From positions 1,016,583-1,080,582 of the forward strand of contig NZ_NSBU01000007.1 of the NCBI RefSeq assembly GCF_002285415.1: a stretch of 64,000 bases of DNA. Direction: 5' to 3'. Source of the stretch: Actibacterium pelagium (GTDB taxonomy: Bacteria; Pseudomonadota; Alphaproteobacteria; Rhodobacterales; Rhodobacteraceae). The stretch's first letter is position 1, and every line of letters starts with the position of its first letter. The notes under the pieces are model-generated. The model did no database searches. It was not told the origin of the DNA and worked only from the letters and a program-made list of their open reading frames with translations. A program made the position numbers and the translations under genes. Positions 19,709 to 26,472 of this stretch are shown piece by piece.

Positions 19709-20119
19709 ATGTTTCAAAAAATACTCGTGCCACTGGCGCTGACCCATGGCGTGTCCGAGAAAACCTTGGCCGCCGCGAAATCCTTGGCCGATGCCGACGG
19801 TAAGATCACGGCCCTGCATGTCTATGAGATTCCTCAAGGCACGGTCAGCGCCCTGATGGGAGAAGAGCGCATTCAACAGGGTCTGGACGCCGCGTGGGAG
19901 GCCTTGAAAGAAAAGACCAAAGGGTTTGACGGTGTTGAGGCAGAAATCATCCGCGGCCACGCCTATCGCTCTATCGTGGATTATGCCGAAAGCGGCGGTT
20001 ACGATTGCATCGTGATCGGCTCTCACAAACCCGGTCTTAGCGACTATCTGATCGGATCGACCGCAGCGCGGGTCGTGCGCCATGCGTCCTGCACCGTGCA
20101 TGTCTATCGCGGCGGCTAG
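19709..20119 (+). CDS. Universal stress protein (UspA family)
   Basis: 136 residues, single Usp domain. The nucleotide-binding signature GSHKPGLSDYLIGSTAARVV (about 108-127) follows the G-2x-G-9x-G-S/T pattern, so it probably binds ATP. Starts with MFQKILVPLAL. Usp proteins are often attached to TRAP operons, where a UspA (TeaD) regulates the ectoine transporter TeaABC; a similar role here is plausible. It follows the dehydrogenase by 47 bases and ends the cluster; the next gene is convergent. Confidence 0.88.
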   Translation: MFQKILVPLALTHGVSEKTLAAAKSLADADGKITALHVYEIPQGTVSALMGEERIQQGLDAAWEALKEKTKGFDGVEAEIIRGHAYRSIVDYAESGGYDCIVIGSHKPGLSDYLIGSTAARVVRHASCTVHVYRGG

Positions 20120-20131
20120 ATCAGGCTCGCG

Positions 20132-20872
20132 TTAGACTTTCCCGGTGAGAGAGGTCAGCAACAACCCGCCCCGACGTCGAAACTCTGACAATTGCAACGC
20201 CCCTTCCGCGACAAGCATCGGATTAGACAGCGCGCGCTTCAACAGCGCCCGCGCCTGCCAGGCAGGCCATGTGGCCGGGTTCTTGGTCTTGGCGCGTGAC
20301 AGTCTGTTCAGCGCTTTCTGGGCCAGTTCAGAAATCGCTTCGGGGCGACCATCCAGCAAGGGTATGCGGTTCTGCGCCTCTAGCTCTGGGATGGCGCGCA
20401 GCCAACTGGCGACGCCACTGGCATAGGCAATGTCGCGGATCGCCGTTTCGTTGGTCTCACCCAACAACCGGGCAGCGGTCCACATCAGGTGGCCCGAGGT
20501 CGCATCGATATAGCGGTCGAAATCAGCCTCATCCTTGAACGGGTCACGGTAGATGTCCCACTGGCGCGCGGTAACCAGCCCGTCCAGAACAGCGGCAGCT
20601 TCGGCGTCCAGAACCTCGGCCAAAGGGGTTACGACCTCATGTCGACGCACGTGCCCGCCCTTGGCGATTTCATCCAAAGCGTCCCGCCACCATTGCAGGC
20701 GCATCTCGGCGATCATGGCTTCTTGCGTGACCCAAGGGGCCCGGGCCACTTCGAGGTTCATCGCATAAAGCGGGAACAGCACGGCACGCGCCGAAACCGG
20801 CGCGGCCATCGTCGCGGCAAATCGGTCCGGGTCGCCCTTGGCAACCTGATCTGCACAGGCCTGAAGGGTCAA
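20132..20872 (-). CDS. Squalene/phytoene-synthase-like protein, probably non-catalytic (NDUFAF6-like)
   Basis: 246 residues of the squalene/phytoene synthase fold. The Asp-rich prenyl-diphosphate motifs are missing: the first site reads YAMNLEVARAP (36-46) and the second LRAIPELEAQNRIPL (158-172). This pattern is that of the NDUFAF6 group, a respiratory complex I assembly factor in mitochondria. So it is probably not a terpene synthase. It overlaps cimA by 4 bases as the last gene of cysS-cimA. Only about 246 residues, shorter than active enzymes. Function in bacteria uncertain. Confidence 0.75.
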   Translation of the reverse strand: MTLQACADQVAKGDPDRFAATMAAPVSARAVLFPLYAMNLEVARAPWVTQEAMIAEMRLQWWRDALDEIAKGGHVRRHEVVTPLAEVLDAEAAAVLDGLVTARQWDIYRDPFKDEADFDRYIDATSGHLMWTAARLLGETNETAIRDIAYASGVASWLRAIPELEAQNRIPLLDGRPEAISELAQKALNRLSRAKTKNPATWPAWQARALLKRALSNPMLVAEGALQLSEFRRRGGLLLTSLTGKV

Positions 20873-22488
20873 ACCGCAGCCACCTTGTCGTGAACCAGTT
20901 TGTAGGTAATCGCATCCAGAAGCGCCTCGAACGAAGCATCGACTATGTTCGGCGACACACCCACGGTGGACCAGCGATGGCCATCGCCATCTTCGCTGTC
21001 GATGATAACGCGGGTCACGGCCTCGGTGCCGCCTTGTGTGATGCGGACCTTAAAGTCGACCAGCTTCATATCGTCGATCACCTGCTGATAGGGACCAAGG
21101 TCCTTGCCAAGCGCGCGTGACAGCGCGTTCACCGGCCCCCGGTCATTGCCAGCGTCATCAAGGCTTTCCGAAGCGCTGATCATCTTTTCGCCACCCACTT
21201 CGACCACCACGACGGCCTCTGACAGGGTCTTCAGCACGTTATGGTCATCGCGGATACGTTCCACGCTGACACGGTAGCGGCGGACAGAGAAATAGTCCGG
21301 CAGAATGCCCAGCTCTTTCCGCGCTAAAAGTTCAAAACTGGCCTGCGCGGTGTCATAGGCATAGCCCAGCCCCTCGCGCCGCTTGATCTCGTCAAGGATG
21401 CGCGGCAAGGCCGCTTTGTCGGACACATTAAGGCCGGCTTCTTTCAGACGTTTGCGCAGGTTGGACTGGCCCGCCTGGTTGGACATCGGGATGATGCGTT
21501 CGTTGCCGACAATTTCAGGATCGATATGTTCGTAGGTCGAAGGATCCTTCAGGATCGCACTGGCATGAAGCCCGGCCTTATGGGCAAAGGCCGATGCACC
21601 CACGTAGGGGGCGCTTTTCGACGGAACACGGTTCAGGATGTCGTCCAGCTTACGCGATGCACGGGTCAGGCCAGCCAATGCTTTTTCCGTAACACCGACC
21701 TCAAAGGCACTGCGATAAGGCTCTTTCAGCATCAGCGTCGGGATCAGGGTCACAAGGTTGGCGTTGCCACAACGCTCTCCCAGGCCGTTCAGCGTACCTT
21801 GAATCTGACGCGCGCCCGCATCCACCGCGGCCAGAGACGAGGCAACGGCGTTGGACGTGTCATTATGGGTGTGGATGCCAACGTGATCGCCGGGGATACC
21901 GCCTTCGATCACGGCCTTGGTGATCTTATAGACCTCGGCCGGCAGGGTGCCGCCATTGGTGTCACACAGGACGATCCAGCGCGCACCGGCCTCGAATGCC
22001 ACGCGCAGACACTGCATCGCATATTCAGGGTTGGCCTTGTAGCCGTCAAAGAAATGCTCGGCGTCAAACAGCGCCTCGCGGCCCTGCGCCACCAGATGCG
22101 CGATCGAGGCGCCGATGTTTTCAAGGTTCTCTTCCAGCGTGATCCCAAGCGCCTTGGTCACGTGGTAGTCGTGGCTTTTGCCAACCAGACAGACGGCGGG
22201 CGTGTTCGCGTTCAGAACGCCAGCCAACACATCGTCATTCTCGGCAGAGCGCCCTGCCCGCTTGGTCATCCCAAACGCGGTGAAGGTCGCGCGGGTTTTC
22301 GGCGCTTGCTCGAAGAACTCGCTGTCAGTGGGGTTCGCCCCGGGCCAGCCGCCTTCGATATAGTCAATGCCAAGCGCGTCCAAAGTCTTTGCGATCTGAT
22401 GCTTTTCAGCCGTCGAGAACTGGACGCCCTGCGTCTGCTGGCCGTCGCGAAGCGTGGTGTCAAAAAGATACAGGCGTTCTTTGGTCAT
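20869..22488 (-). CDS. cimA: Citramalate synthase (CimA)
   Basis: 539 residues of the 2-isopropylmalate/citramalate synthase family. [12 protein letters not shown] at residues 9-20 starts the TIM barrel; [11 protein letters not shown] holds metal-binding histidines; the C-terminal regulatory LeuA-dimer domain spans about 400-535. The family member of this length makes (R)-citramalate from pyruvate and acetyl-CoA, the first step of the threonine-independent isoleucine route. It overlaps cysS by 4 bases, and lies behind a leader peptide with Ile and Cys codons. Confidence 0.9.
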   Translation of the reverse strand: MTKERLYLFDTTLRDGQQTQGVQFSTAEKHQIAKTLDALGIDYIEGGWPGANPTDSEFFEQAPKTRATFTAFGMTKRAGRSAENDDVLAGVLNANTPAVCLVGKSHDYHVTKALGITLEENLENIGASIAHLVAQGREALFDAEHFFDGYKANPEYAMQCLRVAFEAGARWIVLCDTNGGTLPAEVYKITKAVIEGGIPGDHVGIHTHNDTSNAVASSLAAVDAGARQIQGTLNGLGERCGNANLVTLIPTLMLKEPYRSAFEVGVTEKALAGLTRASRKLDDILNRVPSKSAPYVGASAFAHKAGLHASAILKDPSTYEHIDPEIVGNERIIPMSNQAGQSNLRKRLKEAGLNVSDKAALPRILDEIKRREGLGYAYDTAQASFELLARKELGILPDYFSVRRYRVSVERIRDDHNVLKTLSEAVVVVEVGGEKMISASESLDDAGNDRGPVNALSRALGKDLGPYQQVIDDMKLVDFKVRITQGGTEAVTRVIIDSEDGDGHRWSTVGVSPNIVDASFEALLDAITYKLVHDKVAAV

Positions 22489-23855
22489 TTCAGCGCCTCC
22501 AGTTTGGCGGGGTCGAAACCGGCGGCGGGCTGAAGCTCTACCCCGGCTTTGCTCATACGGACTTCAACGCCCGCCTCAAGCAGTGCTGTTTTCAGGGCAT
22601 CAACACCCGAGAAGTCTTTTGTTTCCATAGCCTTGGCACGAAGTGCCGCCAGCTGGCCAGCATATGCTGACAGGTCGACTTCTGGTGCCTTGGCCCAGTT
22701 GGGAACTTCGTCTCCCATAAACCCTAAGAACTGCAGTGTATGCCTCAAAGTTGGAGCATCATCAGCAACAGCAAGTTGATGACATTCTGCGATCGCGCCC
22801 GCGGTATTCAGATCGTCTGACAACGATTGAATGACGGCAACGTAAGGATTTCCAATTCCAGAGCCTTTATCTGCGATCGCATACCATTTTCGAAGAGTAC
22901 GTTCTGCCTCTTCCCGCTTCTTCTCGGTCCAATCCATCGGCTTGGAATAATGCGTCGACAGCATCACGAAGCGGATCACCTCGCCCGGCACGCCTTGGTC
23001 CAGCAAATCCCGTACGGTGAAGAAGTTGCCAAGCGACTTGGACATCTTCTTGCCTTCGACCTGCAGCATCTCGTTGTGCATCCAGACCTTGGCGAATTCG
23101 CCGTCTGGGTGGGCACAGCAGCTTTGCGCGATCTCATTTTCATGGTGCGGGAATTGCAGATCCAGCCCGCCGCCATGGATGTCAAAGCTTTCGCCCAACA
23201 ATTCATAGCTCATGGCAGAACATTCGATGTGCCAGCCCGGACGCCCCCGGCCCCACGGGCTGTCCCAGCCCGGCAGGTCGTCAGAGGACGGCTTCCAGAG
23301 CACAAAATCCATCGGGTTACGCTTATAGGGCGCGACCTCGACCCGGGCCCCCGCGATCATGTCATCGACCGAGCGGCCCGACAGCGCACCGTAATTCTTG
23401 TAGCTTTCCACGGCGAACAGCACGTGACCTTCGGCCGAGTAAGCGTGGCCTTTTTCGATCAACCCTTCGATCATCGAAATCATCTGCGGGATATACGCCG
23501 TGGCGCGCGGCATATGCGTCGGCTCTAGCGCGCCGATGGCGGACATGTCGTCCAGATACCATTGCGTGGTTTCGGCGGTGATCTCGCTGATCGGACGGCC
23601 GCTTTCGGCGGCACGCGCGTTGATCTTGTCATCGACGTCCGTGAAATTGCGGACGTAGGTCACGTGATCAGCGCCATAAACCTGTTGCAGCAGGCGGAAC
23701 AAGACGTCGAACACCAGCACGGGGCGCGCGTTGCCCAGATGCGCCCGGTCATAGACCGTCGGGCCACAGACATACATCCGCACATTCGCCGGATCGATGG
23801 GCGTGAAGACCTCTTTCTTGCGGGTCTTGGAGTTATAAAGCTTGATCTCGGTCAT
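22485..23855 (-). CDS. cysS: Cysteinyl-tRNA synthetase
   Basis: 456 residues, class I synthetase charging tRNA-Cys. Zinc/cysteine-selecting Cys30 in [13 protein letters not shown]-type motif AHLGNARP at 38-45; WHIECSAMS and [18 protein letters not shown] provide the remaining zinc ligands; KMSKS as KKMSKSLGN near 267. Length normal. ATG 23855 has AAGGA 7 bases upstream, placed directly after an alternative hairpin of the leader region. First gene of the cysS-cimA-psy-like operon. Confidence 0.97.
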   Translation of the reverse strand: MTEIKLYNSKTRKKEVFTPIDPANVRMYVCGPTVYDRAHLGNARPVLVFDVLFRLLQQVYGADHVTYVRNFTDVDDKINARAAESGRPISEITAETTQWYLDDMSAIGALEPTHMPRATAYIPQMISMIEGLIEKGHAYSAEGHVLFAVESYKNYGALSGRSVDDMIAGARVEVAPYKRNPMDFVLWKPSSDDLPGWDSPWGRGRPGWHIECSAMSYELLGESFDIHGGGLDLQFPHHENEIAQSCCAHPDGEFAKVWMHNEMLQVEGKKMSKSLGNFFTVRDLLDQGVPGEVIRFVMLSTHYSKPMDWTEKKREEAERTLRKWYAIADKGSGIGNPYVAVIQSLSDDLNTAGAIAECHQLAVADDAPTLRHTLQFLGFMGDEVPNWAKAPEVDLSAYAGQLAALRAKAMETKDFSGVDALKTALLEAGVEVRMSKAGVELQPAAGFDPAKLEALK

Positions 23856-23867
23856 AGCCGTTCCTTG

Positions 23868-23936
23868 CGCCTGTTCAGGCGGGGCTTATCACCAGTTTCA
23901 AAGGAATGAAATGACCGACCCGCCTGACTATGTCAG
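23868..23936 (-). promoter_or_regulatory. Attenuator-like RNA switch before cysS (three exclusive pairings)
   Basis: In the transcript: 1:2 is CTGAC-ATA-GTCAG (23936-23924) and includes the leader stop codon; 2:3 is TCAGGCGGG with CCCGCCTGA (23927-23919 with 23883-23875), a perfect 9 bp; 3:4 is CGCCTGAACAGGCG (23881-23868). Each pairing excludes the next. 3:4 ends one base before the cysS ribosome site AAGGA and has no U-run, so it could act on translation start rather than as a terminator. All seen in the sequence; the mechanism is inference. Confidence 0.65.
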
Positions 23937-23977
23937 CGGATAATAATGCAGCAGATGATGTTGGTGCCTTTGGTCAT
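23933..23977 (-). CDS. Leader peptide MTKGTNIICCIIIR upstream of cysS-cimA
   Basis: A 14-codon frame with consecutive codons ATC ATC TGC TGC ATT ATT ATC (Ile2-Cys2-Ile3) just before CGC TGA. The downstream genes are the Cys-tRNA synthetase and citramalate synthase (isoleucine pathway). The predicted promoter puts transcription start at 23977/23978, so the mRNA would be leaderless, beginning at this ATG. An in-frame ATG at 23989 lies inside the -10 box. The last codon and stop form the first arm of three exclusive RNA pairings. Together these suggest ribosome-mediated control by charged tRNA-Cys/Ile. No homologue known to me. Confidence 0.65.
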   Translation of the reverse strand: MTKGTNIICCIIIR

Positions 23978-23984
23978 GGAGGCG

Positions 23985-24013
23985 ACCATAGGCACCGTCA
24001 CCGCGCGGGTCAA
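23985..24013 (-). promoter_or_regulatory. Predicted promoter of the leader peptide-cysS operon
   Basis: Minus-strand TTGACC (24013-24008), 17-base spacer, TATGGT (23990-23985). The -35 box overlaps the stop codon of the upstream EamA gene. Expected start of transcription at 23977/23978 coincides with the leader ATG. Confidence 0.5.
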
Positions 24014-24924
24014 GCGCTCGCACGGTGGATCATCCGTAGATTGGGGCGCATTTGAGTGAGGATGGTCAAACCAATCCCCACAGCAATGATCAACGCCCCG
24101 ATCCAAGTGAGCGGCGGATAGACCTCTGCCAGAAACAACGATCCCGACCCAAGGCCGATGGCGGCTGACACATAGGCAATCTGGCTTAGCATGACGGGTC
24201 CACCCAACTCCTGCAGCCGGAAATAGGCTGGGAATGTCATGCCTGCTGCCAGAAACTGGACAAGAGTTACCCAGATCAACTGGCCCTCAAACAATTGTCC
24301 TGCGGGAACTCCGCCATAAAGAACGAATTGCAGCCCCACTAAGGGGATCAGCGCGAAACTGTGGCTCCAGAACGCCAACGCCAACGGATGCGCCCCTTTA
24401 GGCCAGTCCAGCGTGCGGTAAATGTTGCCGCTGGCAAGGATCGCGGGAAGGCCAAGGGCCGCAAGGCTCCACAAATCCACCGCATCCACACCCCCCTTGC
24501 CAAGAGTGACCAAACCCGCGCCGATCAGGCCGAACAGTATTCCGGCTACGCCCAAAAAGCCCGGTCCTTTCAGCCCGAATACGACTGACAGGCCAAGCGT
24601 GGCAACAGGCGACAACGCGGCCACAAGGCTGACCTGCCCCGCGCCAACGCGCGGCACCAGCACGGTGATCACGAAGTTGACCAAGGCAAAGCTAACCGCC
24701 CCGGAAATCAGGGTATAGCGCAACATCTGCCCGCGCGGCAGGGCGATCCCGCCCCGCAGGATCAGCGCCGGAAGGATCAGACCCGCCCCGCCCGCTGAAA
24801 GAACCATCGCCCACAAAAGCGGCGGCACCCCCGCAGCAGCAGCCAGCTTGCTAAGCGGAAAGGTCAGCCCGAACAGGCCCCCGGTATAAAGCAGCAGGAA
24901 GATGGCCTTGATACGATCAGGCAT
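24010..24924 (-). CDS. EamA/DMT-family transporter
   Basis: 304 residues, ten membrane helices in two EamA repeats (about 8-140 and 150-295), an inner-membrane exporter of the drug/metabolite superfamily. Substrate unknown. The start overlaps the VOC gene by 8 bases, so the two are translated together, and the pair lies behind a predicted SoxR-controlled promoter; export of a redox-active or toxic compound would fit. Its stop codon overlaps the predicted cysS leader promoter. Confidence 0.88.
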   Translation of the reverse strand: MPDRIKAIFLLLYTGGLFGLTFPLSKLAAAAGVPPLLWAMVLSAGGAGLILPALILRGGIALPRGQMLRYTLISGAVSFALVNFVITVLVPRVGAGQVSLVAALSPVATLGLSVVFGLKGPGFLGVAGILFGLIGAGLVTLGKGGVDAVDLWSLAALGLPAILASGNIYRTLDWPKGAHPLALAFWSHSFALIPLVGLQFVLYGGVPAGQLFEGQLIWVTLVQFLAAGMTFPAYFRLQELGGPVMLSQIAYVSAAIGLGSGSLFLAEVYPPLTWIGALIIAVGIGLTILTQMRPNLRMIHRASA

Positions 24925-25291
24925 AGCTTACGACCTCGTATTCGATGTCATCTGGCCCATCGAAATAGAAGCGCTTGCCGGGCTCGTAATCGGCATGATT
25001 GAACGTGGCATAGCCCGCCGCACTGACCTTGGCTTCGGCGTCATCCAGATCCTCAACGACGATCCCAATGTGGTTCAGGCCCGCGCGACTGTAGTGCGGG
25101 TCGCCATTCGTGATCAGTTTTTTGCCGGGCGTATAAAGGGCTAGATAACTGTCCTTGTTGCCAACGTGGACACTGTAACCGCCGTTAATCGCCGCCCCTT
25201 CCCACCGGACTGTCCAATCAAACAGGCCGCACAGAACCTTGGCCGTGGCTTTCGGATCGGGGACAGTGATGTTTACATGCTCGAGGTGCAT
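24917..25291 (-). CDS. VOC (glyoxalase/dioxygenase) family protein
   Basis: 124 residues, two beta-alpha-beta-beta-beta modules: MHLEHVNITVPD at the start with His5, and LNHIGIVVEDLDDAEAK (about 73-89) with His75, then EYEVVSYA carrying the C-terminal glutamate. His-His-Glu is the usual metal set of the VOC superfamily, which includes glyoxalase I and antibiotic resistance proteins. AAGGA precedes ATG 25291. Divergent from soxR around a sox box; probably part of a SoxR-induced detoxification pair with the EamA transporter. Confidence 0.85.
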   Translation of the reverse strand: MHLEHVNITVPDPKATAKVLCGLFDWTVRWEGAAINGGYSVHVGNKDSYLALYTPGKKLITNGDPHYSRAGLNHIGIVVEDLDDAEAKVSAAGYATFNHADYEPGKRFYFDGPDDIEYEVVSYA

Positions 25292-25326
25292 CTGACTTCC
25301 TTTCGAATTGAAAAAACTCGAAAAAG

Positions 25327-25357
25327 AACATAATCTTTCAACTTAACTTGAACTCAA
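25327..25357 (-). promoter_or_regulatory. Sox box in a 19-bp-spacer promoter
   Basis: TCAACTTAACTTGA (25338-25351) is a near-palindrome close to the core of the enterobacterial soxS operator. On the minus strand it lies in a promoter with -35 TTGAGT (25357-25352) and -10 TATGTT (25332-25327), separated by 19 bases, the over-long spacer typical of SoxR/MerR-activated promoters. It would drive VOC-EamA, and sits just upstream of soxR. Confidence 0.65.
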
Positions 25358-25371
25358 TAGGAAAAGTTTTG

Positions 25372-25836
25372 TTGAAAAACAGTCGGGTAGAGAAACGCGG
25401 ACTGACAATTGGCCAAATGTCAGAGCGGACCGGCCTCGCCACGTCTGCAATCAGATTCTACGAGGAACAAGGTCTGGTGCATCCGTTTCGCACCGATACT
25501 GGACAGCGAAGGTATGACCGGGCTGACCTGCGCAGGCTGTCATTCATCATGATCTCGCAGGGTCTTGGGTTCTCGATCGCCCAAATCCGCGAAAGCCTGT
25601 CGAAACTGCCCGAGAACCGAACTCCGACAAAGGCGGACTGGACGCGCCTATCAAAGGGGTTTCAGCAAGAGTTGGATGCCCGGATCGAACAGATGCAGGC
25701 CCTAAGGGAACGGCTGGACGGGTGCATTGGCTGCGGTTGCCTCTCGTTGAAGAAATGCACCCTCTACAACCCTCGCGACCGGGCGCGGCAAAAAGGGGCT
25801 GGGCCACGTTATGTGATGGGGGACAGCCCGGATTAG
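25372..25836 (+). CDS. soxR: SoxR, redox-sensing MerR-family activator
   Basis: 154 residues from TTG 25372. A TTG at 25348 is in frame but lies within the operator, and AGGAAAA precedes 25372. N-terminal MerR helix-turn-helix (LTIGQMSERTGLATSAIRFY, 11-30), dimer helix about 90-115, then the [2Fe-2S] motif Cys118-x2-Cys121-x-Cys123-x5-Cys129, identical in spacing to E. coli SoxR. Senses redox-cycling compounds or superoxide and untwists long-spacer promoters. The likely target is the divergent VOC-EamA operon; no soxS-like gene is present, as usual outside enterics. Confidence 0.93.
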   Translation: MKNSRVEKRGLTIGQMSERTGLATSAIRFYEEQGLVHPFRTDTGQRRYDRADLRRLSFIMISQGLGFSIAQIRESLSKLPENRTPTKADWTRLSKGFQQELDARIEQMQALRERLDGCIGCGCLSLKKCTLYNPRDRARQKGAGPRYVMGDSPD

Positions 25837-25878
25837 GGCGCACTTGACCAAATCGAAGCTCGGGCGCACCTTAATTAC

Positions 25879-26472
25879 ATGGCTTTGCAGAACCGCGTAA
25901 CACCGGAAGGAAAGATCATCGCCAACCCCGCACGCGGGGGATGGATGGGCAATCGCGGCATTTTGCATGACGACAACAAACAGCTTCAGCAGGCCCGCTG
26001 GCGCCACAAGGCGTGGATCATCTGCAAGCTGAACTTCAAGGGGCGCCATCGGGACGTCATGGCCCCGAACCACTATACAGAGCTATTTTTTCTAGACGAA
26101 GCCACCGCCCTTGCTGCCGGACACCGCCCCTGCGCCGAATGTCGTCGCGCCGCGTTCAATGCCTATCGCGATGCAATTGACGGCAAAGCCTTGCGCGCCC
26201 CGCAAATCGACGCGCAATTGCACAGCGCCCGATTGGATCCCTCGAAACGCCAAAAGATCATCTGGGAAGAGTGGTTCGACTTGCCGGACGGCTGTTTCGT
26301 CCGTCACGAAGGTCAGGTGTGCGTCATCTGGAAAGGCGCGCTACACCCCTATTCGCCATGCGGCTATGGCCCAGCCTTGCCGCGCCCGACTTCAGGGTTG
26401 ACCGCAGTGCTGACCCCAGGCCCTTCGCTGACAGCATTGCGTAACGGCTATGTCCCGCAGGTCGCGCTTTAG
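25879..26472 (+). CDS. Conserved protein with Ada-like zinc-binding motif, function unknown
   Basis: 197 residues. The only recognisable site is AGHRPCAECRRAAF (about 79-92), which resembles the metal-binding cysteine motif of Ada-type DNA repair proteins (RPCxxCRP), but there are too few other cysteines nearby to be sure. Other cysteines are in IICKLN and at CFVRH and VCVIW. No signal peptide or membrane segment. Convergent with the ABC-F gene; stop codons overlap (26469-26472). Weak start evidence; ATG 25879 is simply the first good start. Confidence 0.6.
   Translation: MALQNRVTPEGKIIANPARGGWMGNRGILHDDNKQLQQARWRHKAWIICKLNFKGRHRDVMAPNHYTELFFLDEATALAAGHRPCAECRRAAFNAYRDAIDGKALRAPQIDAQLHSARLDPSKRQKIIWEEWFDLPDGCFVRHEGQVCVIWKGALHPYSPCGYGPALPRPTSGLTAVLTPGPSLTALRNGYVPQVAL

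Noticed and set aside
20132-20872. Carotenoid or hopanoid synthase
   Set aside because: Asp-rich diphosphate-binding motifs are absent and no other terpenoid gene is near.
21526-22533. 335-codon open frame opposite cimA
   Set aside because: Antisense shadow with arginine/glycine-rich product; crosses the cimA start into cysS.
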